DNA of 8,493 nucleotides. Origin: Bacteroidota bacterium (GTDB lineage: Bacteria > Bacteroidota > Bacteroidia > Cytophagales > Cyclobacteriaceae). The notes below the pieces were generated by a model, which worked only from the letters and a program-made list of their open reading frames with translations, had not been told where the DNA came from and did no database searches. Of the stretch, positions 1-6,657 are shown one piece after another. The stretch is taken from NCBI GenBank assembly GCA_024643595.1, contig JAHEMS010000131.1, positions 1-8,493 of the forward strand. Reading direction: 5' to 3'. The translations under genes and the position numbers were made by a program. Every line of letters begins with the position of its first letter. The stretch's first letter is position 1.

Positions 1-1088
1 GAATCCAATGCCATACACATCATTCAACGAAATGGTGGTGTACTTAAAATCAATATCCTCTGCCTCCTTCAGCCCCATCTTCCAATAGGCCGGAAGATTT
101 TTATAACCGATGATTGTGCCTAAAATCCCCCTGCTGACGATGGATTACAGTCAGCGTCCTGCCCTGTACGGGTTGCGATCTCCAATGTTTTAGTGAAATC
201 ACCATTACCATATAATAAACCCATTACTACATAGGCGGCATTAACCTTCGCATCAATATTGAAGGGATGAAATACGCCATCGGGACAACCCACATCACCA
301 GCCCATTTTTTTTCTACTTCTAACCAGGTTTGTTTCCAGTCAGAAGGGTATTGCTTATGCCATTTAATCACATCGCTTATGCACTGATGAAATTCACTTT
401 GCACTGGAATGGTTTTCAGTGCGGCCTCCACGAGATACGGAATATCATCGGAGGTAAATGCCAGCGCATATAAAGCACCAACAAAAACTCCACCGTACCA
501 GCCATCGCCATAATTCATGATATGTCCGATCTTGTCACCGATCTCCGCAGCCGTGTTGGGCATTCCAGGACTCATCAATCCCGAAAAGTCCGCTTCGATC
601 TGATAGTCAATACAGTCAGCATGTGGATTATTTATCCAATGCCCGGAAGCCGGGGCTCCAATGCCATTCAAAATATTATAGCGGCCAGCCTGGTTGGCAT
701 GCCACAACGCATAACCTGCGTTAGCGTAGGCAGTCGCGAAGGAATCAACCGGTGCATTCAACCCATACCTTTCAAAGACATCCACGAATGTGAGGTCCAT
801 ATACAGATCGTCATATAAACCTGGAGTATTTTCCATCGTTTTTTTCAAATAGCCATCATACCAAAGTAATGGTTGATAGTCTCCAATGAATGCACCCTGA
901 AAACGAAATTCATAGGGGCCCCCAAAGGTCACGCCAATCGTTTGTCCGGCCCAGCCACCCATAATTTTATCTTTCAGCTGTTCTTTCGAAAGCGTTACCG
1001 CTTTAGATGAAGTTGCTTCGGTTTGTGCTTCCTTATTACAGGATGTAACAAGGAACAATGAGGAAAACAGGAAGAAATATAGTTTCAT
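1..1088 (-). CDS. ADP-ribosylglycohydrolase-family lipoprotein, frameshifted near its 3' part and cut by the left edge
   Basis: The product belongs to the ADP-ribosylglycohydrolase (DraG/ARH-like) family, in the lipoprotein form found in Bacteroidota; its substrate is unknown. I start it at the ATG at 1088-1086 because this places a lipoprotein signal at the N-terminus (MKLYFFLFSSLFLVTSC, lipobox VTSC, Cys17). The frame is open upstream to an ATG at 1172, but that would add 28 polar residues before the signal. Numbering from Met at 1088, conserved acidic clusters are visible: DDLYMD at about 93-98, HADC near 156-159, and GQDADC around 309-314. The last corresponds to the metal-binding D-x-D motif of the family. 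Just after GQDADCNPSSAGG the frame hits TAG (122-120). Shifting frame at the C run 127-131 restores family-like sequence (ILGTIIGYKNLPAYWKMG and onward) that stays open to base 1. The gene is thus either broken or carries a sequencing error. The family identity is firm; the function is inferred. Confidence 0.85.
127..131 (-). other. Probable one-base frameshift in a homopolymer
   Basis: On the minus strand the codons read GCA GGG GGA TTT TAG, ending the reading frame. With one more G in the run of five, they would read GCA GGG GGG ATT TTA GGC and continue without a stop to the edge of the window, giving residues such as GYKNLPAYWK and KYTTISLNDVYGIGF that fit the C-terminal part of this family. 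A single-base deletion in a short homopolymer explains everything seen. The sequence alone cannot separate a real mutation from a sequencing or assembly error. Confidence 0.85.
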
Positions 1089-1212
1089 GTAGTTAGATTG
1101 ATTCGGTGACAAACGCGGTCGAAAGACTAAGGTAGTAATTCGACTATAATCAAAAGTGGACAATTTATTCAATTTTGGCGGGGCAGCATTTGATTACCCG
1201 TTAAAGACCTGA

Positions 1213-1262
1213 ATATGTGCATCATATAGTGACGAAAGTCATTGTAAAAATACATGTCATTG
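1213..1262. promoter_or_regulatory. Dyad and short direct repeat in the divergent intergenic region (possible operator)
   Basis: The 225 bp between the divergent genes holds a 15-base dyad at 1213-1227 (ATATG, five-base spacer TGCAT, CATAT). It is followed by two copies of GTCATTG at 1238-1244 and 1256-1262, 18 bases apart from start to start. This arrangement could be a binding site for a regulator of one or both genes. Such short repeats also arise by chance in AT-rich DNA, and no regulator gene lies in the window. No convincing Bacteroidota-type promoter (TAnnTTTG with an upstream TTG) was found for either gene. Confidence 0.2.
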
Positions 1263-1313
1263 GGTTAATTTATGGTTCAATTTCGACCAAGCTGCATACA
1301 CTAATTATCAACC

Positions 1314-2885
1314 ATGAATAAAATTCTACTCTCCGTCTTATTTCTTGTTTCCATCTCAACCTTTACGTTCGCACAAACAACGTGTAATCTTCCGGTTATA
1401 ACTGAAGTTAAAGGAGGTGGGACTTTCTGCCCGAATGTTGAAGTTACCTTAGAAGTTGTTGGAACATTGAACAACGCCACTGCATGGACCTGGTATAAGG
1501 ATAGTTGTGGAGGGCAGTCACTTGGAACCGGTACATCCCTTAAAGTAAAAGTCGATAAAACGACAACCTACTATGTTCGTGGAACTGGTGCTTGTGTAGG
1601 CGAAACTGCAACCTGTGTTTCTGTAGAAGTTAAATACGACGATGTCGGTCCTGAAATTCTCACATGCCCTGAAGACATCCTGGTGGCGAATGAAACGGGT
1701 AAATGCGGTGCTACTGTCACCTTTGATCTGCCCACGGGCCAGGATACTTGTTCTGATAAGGTTACTGTGAAACAAGTTGAAGGACTTGAACCCGGTGCAT
1801 TTTTTCCGGTCGGCGTTACAGCGATTAAATATGAACTTAGTGATACCATAGGCAATGTTTCAATTTGCAGCTTTACGGTTACTGTTGAAGACCAGGAAGA
1901 TCCGACCATTACTTGCATTGAGGATATTGAGATGGATAATGATCCAGGGGAATGTGGAGCCATTGTTACCTATGAAGCCCCTGTAGGATCTGATAATTGT
2001 CCAGGAGCCATCACTGAGTTAACCGAAGGATTAGGCAGTGGCGCCTTCTTTCCTGTGGGAGAGACAACCGAAACCTATACCGTAACAGACGCCGCGGGCA
2101 ACGTCAGCAGCTGCAGCATACTCATTACGGTCAAAGATGTGGAACTCCCTGTGATCACATTGAAAAAGAAAGAAACTACAACCTTGTGGCCAGCCAATCA
2201 CAAACATCATGAGATTGTCATTGAAGATTATATCGAGTCCGTAACCGACAATTGTGGCGGCATTACCATTGAAGATATTATTATTGATGAGATCGGCAGT
2301 GATGAACCCAACAACGGGAAAGGTGACGGAAATACAACAGACGATATTATTATCGCTGATGATTGCCATTCTAGTGAATTATTAGCCGAGCGCTCTGGAA
2401 ATGGCAATGGACGTGTTTATGTTATAACCCTTGCCGTTAAGGATTTGCATGATAATATCGGGACAGCAGAATTTGTAGTAGAAGTTCCCCATGATATGAG
2501 TAAGAAAAATACTACGGTAAGAGATTCCATTGTGTATGTGAAAAATGGTTGCGATCTGATTATGGAAGAAGAAACCAGTGCCGGCATCGAGGCTGCTTCG
2601 AAAACAACTGAATCAGGACGTGTATTAGAGATCGCTTCGGTTTATCCAAATCCATTTACCAAGTCATTTTCGTTAACCTATAAAGCGAAAACAAATGATG
2701 TTGTTAAGGTGGAACTTTACAACATGGTAGGCACTAAAGTTTCTGAACTGCTTGAGCAGAAAGTGGAAGCCAATACTTTCTATGAGTGGACATTCGATAA
2801 CCCTGCATTGAATTCCAATGACTATGTTCTGATCATCAGGGGCAACAAGACACAACAAGTGTTAAGGCTGGTTCAAAAGAGGTAA
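1314..2885 (+). CDS. Secreted HYR-domain protein with T9SS type A C-terminal sorting domain
   Basis: This is a 523-residue exported protein, probably an adhesive or structural surface protein. Residues 1-20 form a Sec signal peptide, with cleavage expected after FTFA. Residues about 27-107 look like an Ig-like/PKD-like domain (FCPNVEVTLEVVG, WYKDSCGG). Two HYR domains follow at 111-193 and 194-275, each with four cysteines at matching spacing and a shared GAFFPVG loop. Residues about 276-392 form a third beta domain with LWPANHK and ERSGNGNGRVY, motifs that recur together in HYR-like bacterial proteins. Residues about 436-523 are the T9SS type A sorting domain: VYPNPF at 443-448, then YVLIIRG and a basic end (LVQKR). 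That tail predicts export across the outer membrane by the T9SS, removal of the tail and surface attachment or release. No catalytic domain is visible. No Shine-Dalgarno sequence is evident, and the start is set by the signal peptide. Confidence 0.9.
   Translation: MNKILLSVLFLVSISTFTFAQTTCNLPVITEVKGGGTFCPNVEVTLEVVGTLNNATAWTWYKDSCGGQSLGTGTSLKVKVDKTTTYYVRGTGACVGETATCVSVEVKYDDVGPEILTCPEDILVANETGKCGATVTFDLPTGQDTCSDKVTVKQVEGLEPGAFFPVGVTAIKYELSDTIGNVSICSFTVTVEDQEDPTITCIEDIEMDNDPGECGAIVTYEAPVGSDNCPGAITELTEGLGSGAFFPVGETTETYTVTDAAGNVSSCSILITVKDVELPVITLKKKETTTLWPANHKHHEIVIEDYIESVTDNCGGITIEDIIIDEIGSDEPNNGKGDGNTTDDIIIADDCHSSELLAERSGNGNGRVYVITLAVKDLHDNIGTAEFVVEVPHDMSKKNTTVRDSIVYVKNGCDLIMEEETSAGIEAASKTTESGRVLEIASVYPNPFTKSFSLTYKAKTNDVVKVELYNMVGTKVSELLEQKVEANTFYEWTFDNPALNSNDYVLIIRGNKTQQVLRLVQKR
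1644..2138 (+). repeat. Tandem pair of HYR domain repeats within the secreted protein
   Basis: Two adjacent units of about 82-83 codons each (1644-1892 and 1893-2138) align over their whole length at the protein level. The first has Cys118, 131, 146 and 185; the second has Cys201, 214, 229 and 267, with spacings of 13, 15 and 38-39. Both contain GAFFPVG followed by a GNVS-x-CS segment and end in TV-(E/K)-D. This is an ancient domain duplication, since the DNA copies have clearly diverged. Confidence 0.75.
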
Positions 2886-2941
2886 TAACCAGGGCCTGAG
2901 AATATACAGGACATCGCTATATTTATTGCCTAAACATAGCT

Positions 2942-4294
2942 ATGTCAGACCAACTCGATACCATTATCATCGGTGGCGGATTTTCGGGAATTGCCGCGGC
3001 CCGAATTTTACACAAGGCCGACAAGAAATTTATCCTACTGGAAGCCCGGGAACGTTTGGGCGGTCGTACGCATACCAAACATTTTAAAGATGGCAAATAC
3101 GTTGATGTTGGTGGCCAGTGGATTGGTCCTACCCAAGACCGGATGTATGAACTTGCTCAGGAATATAATGTAAGTTGGTATGAAACCTACAACCAGGGGA
3201 AGAACATTCTTGATCTCAATAAAACGGTGCGAACTTACACCGGTTTAATTCCAAAGATGGACGTAGCTTCATTAATCAATATTGATTTCCTGTTAAAAAA
3301 ACTTGAACGCCTGGCAAAAGAGATCCCCATACATTCCCCATGGACGGCTAAAAAAGCGAAAGCATGGGATGCAGTAAGTCTTGAGGTTTTTGTACGTAAA
3401 AACTGTTTTACCAGTAACTGCTTTAAAGTAGTGCGAGCTGGTCTGGAAACAGTCTATGCCTGCGAACTCAATGAAGTCTCTTTATTGCATGCCTTGTTTT
3501 ATATTCGATCTGGCACAAATCTTAATAATCTTTTAAGTATTCAGGATGGCGCCCAACAACATCGGATCAACGGCGGAATGCAAACTTTAGCCGAGCGTAT
3601 CGCTGAGTCTTTCATGACATCTATTCGATTCGATAGTCCAGCTAAGCGAATCATACAATACGAAGATTATGTAACCGTGAAGGGGGATCATTTTTCCTAC
3701 GATGCAAAAAATGTTATTATTACCATACCCCCTGTTCTGATTTCAGCAATTGAATTCACTCCAGCACTACCGTTGTATAAAACACAATTGATTCAGAAAT
3801 TATCAATGGGTATTGTTGGTAAGGTACTGGGTGTTTATGACAAACCCTTCTGGCGCGACCAGGGATATAGTGGACAAGTTGTATCGGATGAACATGCTCC
3901 TTTCCAAACGTTGTTCGACTCCTCACCCGCCGATTCGAGCTACGGTGTTTTGTTAGGGTTCTGCATCGCCGATCGTGCCCGCGAATTCTTTTCAAAGGAT
4001 CAGGATGAAAGAAAGACTATCGCATTAATTAACTTCTCAAAATATTTTGGAGAAACAGCCTCCAAACCAATTGAATATATCGACCATTGTTGGGCTGATG
4101 AAGCATGGAGCAAAGGCTGCTACGCAGCATATTATCCTACCGGAGCTTGGACGAATTTTCAAGATGCATTGGCAAAACCTACCGACCACATTTATTGGGC
4201 GGGAACGGAGACCTCTTCGATATGGTATGGTTACATTGAAGGCGCCGTAAGGGCTGGAGAACGAGCTGCCAATGACATACTGATTGCCTCATGA
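2942..4294 (+). CDS. Flavin monoamine oxidase (MAO-like, FAD-dependent amine oxidase)
   Basis: This 450-residue enzyme should oxidise an amine using FAD and O2, giving an imine/aldehyde, H2O2 and ammonia. Length and motifs match the flavin amine oxidase family throughout. The N-terminal dinucleotide-binding motif is IIIGGGFSG (8-16), with Glu34 (LLEAR) to bind the ribose, then GGRT (40-43) and GGQWIGPTQ (57-65). Lys294 in MGIVGKVL matches the conserved lysine near the flavin N5. The C-terminal part reads WSKGCYAAYYPTG (389-401) and AGTETSSIWYGYIEGAVRAGE (420-440, split here by function): Cys393 sits where MAO-A/B attach FAD covalently, and Tyr394 and Tyr431 sit where the aromatic cage lies. 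There is no signal peptide and no C-terminal membrane helix like that of mitochondrial MAO, so it is probably cytoplasmic. Its stop overlaps the next gene's start. The real substrate could be a primary amine, a polyamine or an amino acid; related families include L-amino-acid oxidases and amide-forming monooxygenases. Confidence 0.9.
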   Translation: MSDQLDTIIIGGGFSGIAAARILHKADKKFILLEARERLGGRTHTKHFKDGKYVDVGGQWIGPTQDRMYELAQEYNVSWYETYNQGKNILDLNKTVRTYTGLIPKMDVASLINIDFLLKKLERLAKEIPIHSPWTAKKAKAWDAVSLEVFVRKNCFTSNCFKVVRAGLETVYACELNEVSLLHALFYIRSGTNLNNLLSIQDGAQQHRINGGMQTLAERIAESFMTSIRFDSPAKRIIQYEDYVTVKGDHFSYDAKNVIITIPPVLISAIEFTPALPLYKTQLIQKLSMGIVGKVLGVYDKPFWRDQGYSGQVVSDEHAPFQTLFDSSPADSSYGVLLGFCIADRAREFFSKDQDERKTIALINFSKYFGETASKPIEYIDHCWADEAWSKGCYAAYYPTGAWTNFQDALAKPTDHIYWAGTETSSIWYGYIEGAVRAGERAANDILIAS

Positions 4295-5421
4295 GAAAGT
4301 TTTTACTTCTTTTCATTGTTATGCTATTGGTGTGGTTAGCTTGGGTTCAGGTTGGTAGAAATCTAGAATGGCACGAACCTGACTCAGCGCTGGATATTAG
4401 TGAAAGTATTACACCCTATTCCACGTGCGAACGAAATATTGTAGGCATACAACCCTACATGGTTTCTACCGATTACTTAAGCAGTAAGCATTTCTTTGAA
4501 AAATTGAAAACCTATTTTGAAGCCGCCAAACGGGAAGGGTATTTTAAAAATAATACAGTTGTTCTTTTACCAGAATACGTGGGAACATGGCTTGTTATTA
4601 ATAAAGAGAAAACATCAGTAGCTGAAGCAAATACGATTGCGGGTGCCATGGCAATTATGGTGTTAAGTAATCCATTCAGTTTTGTGAAGTCCACTTTCAA
4701 CCATCACAACGAATCAGATTTTGTGGCTGCCACCATTTTCAGAATGAAATGTGAAACCATGGCCAGTATCTATGGCAATGCCTTTATAGAACTTGCCAAA
4801 ACCTATGGAGTAACCATCAACGCCGGCTCGATCGTTTTGCCAGGGCCTTCACTTAAAGAAAATAAAATTATTACCGATTCATCGCAACCACTTTATAATA
4901 CAAGTTTCATCTTTTACCCAAATGGTAAAATCGATCAACATATCATCAGGAAATCATTTCCAATAAAGAGTGAATTACCATTCGTTTCTTCTTATCCCAT
5001 CGAGGAGCTACCCGTATTTGATTTATCCATCGGAAAAACCACCGTATTGGTATGTGCTGATTCGTGGTATCCGCAAAGTTATGATCGCATCAATCAACTT
5101 AATGCTGAAGTGGTTTTGGTGAATTCCTATTGTGCTGGTAACAATACTATGGCTGCCATTTGGAATGGCTATGATGGAATTAGCTCGCCCAGTGATGTTG
5201 ACACAACCGATGTTCGTAAAATCAGCGAGCGCGAAGCATGGATAAAATATGCCCTGCCAGGTAGAATAAAGAATACTCATGCAGTCATTGGTGTAAATGT
5301 GTTTTTGCGCGGAGAGTTATGGGATTTAGGAACTGATGGTCAACCTTTTTTTATCAAAGAAGGCCACTTGATCCCCACCGAAAAATCTGAGCGCGCGGGA
5401 ATCTGGAGTATTTGTTTTTAA
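4291..5421 (+). CDS. Membrane-anchored carbon-nitrogen hydrolase (nitrilase superfamily)
   Basis: This 376-residue protein should hydrolyse a non-peptide C-N bond (amide, ureide or nitrile). The catalytic triad of the nitrilase superfamily is visible: Glu95 in LLPEYVGTW, Lys221 in IIRKSFPIK and Cys255 in VLVCADSWYP. Residues about 4-20 are a hydrophobic segment after MRK, and no lipobox cysteine is seen. It is therefore an uncleaved anchor or a signal peptide, putting the enzyme on the periplasmic side. It is longer than the usual 270-300 residues. Besides the anchor, the Glu-Lys distance is 126 residues, against roughly 65-85 in typical members, with an extra hydrophobic stretch at about 108-133. 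The ATG overlaps the amine oxidase stop (ATGA), so the two genes are probably translationally coupled. Which amide it acts on cannot be told. The superfamily call is strong, the substrate unknown. Confidence 0.82.
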   Translation: MRKFLLLFIVMLLVWLAWVQVGRNLEWHEPDSALDISESITPYSTCERNIVGIQPYMVSTDYLSSKHFFEKLKTYFEAAKREGYFKNNTVVLLPEYVGTWLVINKEKTSVAEANTIAGAMAIMVLSNPFSFVKSTFNHHNESDFVAATIFRMKCETMASIYGNAFIELAKTYGVTINAGSIVLPGPSLKENKIITDSSQPLYNTSFIFYPNGKIDQHIIRKSFPIKSELPFVSSYPIEELPVFDLSIGKTTVLVCADSWYPQSYDRINQLNAEVVLVNSYCAGNNTMAAIWNGYDGISSPSDVDTTDVRKISEREAWIKYALPGRIKNTHAVIGVNVFLRGELWDLGTDGQPFFIKEGHLIPTEKSERAGIWSICF

Positions 5422-5592
5422 GTAATGATTAAATAGTTCGAATTGATCACTGAAAAAATGAGTTCTATAGATAACATTTACACCATTTCTCGACCACCTT
5501 CACTTCTTACTTGGATCAATGGTATAAAACGAGCATCAGACCTTCAAACATTTTTATAAATTAGCAACAATCAAACAGGTAATTAAATCAAT

Positions 5593-6591
5593 ATGCAATA
5601 CAGAAAATTAGGTAATTCGGACTTAGAACTCTCGGTGATAACTTTTGGTGCCTGGGCGGCAGGCGGTTGGATGTGGGGCGGCACTGAACGTAAAGATGCT
5701 ATTAGCGCCATCCGTGAGTCATATCAGGTAGGTGTGACTTCAATTGACACCGCTCCCGCTTATGGGCAAGGCTTAAGTGAGGAGATCGTTGGCGAAGCGC
5801 TTATGGGAATTCCCCGTGATAAAATCCAAATTATCACGAAGTACGGATTGCGCTGGGATTTGAAGAAAGGTGAATTTCATTTCAAAAGTAAAGACAATGA
5901 TGGCCATGATATTGATATCTACAAATATGCTGGTCGTGAAAGTATTATAAAAGAATGCGAGGATAGCCTAAGAAGACTCAAAACAGACTACATTGATCTC
6001 TATCAGATACATTGGGCCGATATCACCACTCCTATTTCTGAAACCATGGAAACAGTTTCACGACTAATTGAACAAGGTAAAGTAAGATATGCCGGTGTCT
6101 GTAACTACAATACTGAACAGATGGTAGAAGCTGAAAAGAGTGCTACCGTAATTTCAAATCAGGTTCCTTATAGCATGGTAAAGAGAGAAATTGAAAAAGA
6201 AGTGGTGCCTCATTGTATTCAACATCATAAAGCAATCCTGGCATATAGTCCATTGGAGCGCGGTCTGTTAACCGGTAAAATGAAACCTGGGTATCCATTT
6301 ACCAATGGCGATCACCGGGCCAACTTGTTTTATTTTAATGACGAGAATATCAGGCGGGTCAATGATTTTCTTGCTCAGATAAAACCGATTGCTGAGTCGA
6401 AAAATATTACCACAAGCCAGCTCGTTTTAAGTTGGACATTAGCGCAACCGGGAATTACCATCGCGCTGGTAGGCGCAAGAAATGCTGAACAAGCGGTCGC
6501 CAATGCTAAAGCCGGAGACATTGAATTAACAGCGGATGAAATAAATATCATTAATGGACATCTGGCTAATTTACAAATTGTAAGACCTTAA
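5593..6591 (+). CDS. Aldo/keto reductase
   Basis: This 332-residue, NAD(P)H-dependent cytoplasmic oxidoreductase should reduce aldehydes or ketones to alcohols. The (beta/alpha)8-barrel signatures are all present. They include the N-terminal RKLGNSDLELS with the FGAW strand, and the catalytic tetrad Asp52 and Tyr57 (SIDTAPAYG), Lys83 (ITKYG) and His140 (LYQIHW). Later come the YSPLERGLLTGK segment (218-229) and a cofactor-phosphate-binding region GARNAEQAVANA (294-305). Length is normal and the start agrees with the usual beginning of the family. It resembles the IolS/YhdN-like bacterial reductases (AKR11/12 style) more than the short AKR5 enzymes, but the substrate is not defined. It lies 171 bp after the C-N hydrolase, far enough for its own promoter, though no convincing one was found. 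Its place after an amine oxidase makes an aldehyde substrate from that reaction possible (inference only). Confidence 0.92.
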   Translation: MQYRKLGNSDLELSVITFGAWAAGGWMWGGTERKDAISAIRESYQVGVTSIDTAPAYGQGLSEEIVGEALMGIPRDKIQIITKYGLRWDLKKGEFHFKSKDNDGHDIDIYKYAGRESIIKECEDSLRRLKTDYIDLYQIHWADITTPISETMETVSRLIEQGKVRYAGVCNYNTEQMVEAEKSATVISNQVPYSMVKREIEKEVVPHCIQHHKAILAYSPLERGLLTGKMKPGYPFTNGDHRANLFYFNDENIRRVNDFLAQIKPIAESKNITTSQLVLSWTLAQPGITIALVGARNAEQAVANAKAGDIELTADEINIINGHLANLQIVRP

Positions 6592-6657
6592 CAATATAAG
6601 CCCGGTTTCCCTGATTTAAATTATAATACCTGCAATGGCCTCTGTAATTAAAAAATA

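Noticed and set aside
120..131. Programmed -1 ribosomal frameshift at the G run
   Set aside because: The heptamer A GGG GGA is not a good slippery site, no clear stimulatory stem follows and no such mechanism is known for this family; a one-base deletion is simpler.
522..818. Plus-strand open frame of 98 codons inside the ADP-ribosylglycohydrolase-like gene
   Set aside because: It is antisense to well-conserved family sequence and its translation resembles no protein domain.
1122..1154. Bacteroidota-type promoter on the minus strand (TTTG at 1154-1151, TAGTCTTT at 1129-1122, 21-base spacing)
   Set aside because: The -7 element has two mismatches to TAnnTTTG; too weak to call.
1089..1172. 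N-terminal extension of the ADP-ribosylglycohydrolase-like gene to an ATG at 1172
   Set aside because: It adds 28 polar residues in front of a clean lipoprotein signal peptide with lipobox VTSC, which would abolish its function as a leader; the start at 1088 is better.
1518..2369. Antisense open frames across the HYR gene
   Set aside because: They lie opposite a gene with a complete signal peptide, repeated domains and sorting tail, and their translations show no recognisable domain; they are shadows.
5442..5520. Inverted repeat ATTGATC / GATCAAT between the C-N hydrolase and reductase genes
   Set aside because: Seven-base arms separated by 65 bases with no T tract; not a terminator or a credible structure.
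5557..5564. TAAATTAG as the -7 element of a promoter for the aldo/keto reductase
   Set aside because: Only one mismatch to TAnnTTTG, but no TTG element lies at a suitable distance upstream, so it is not supported.
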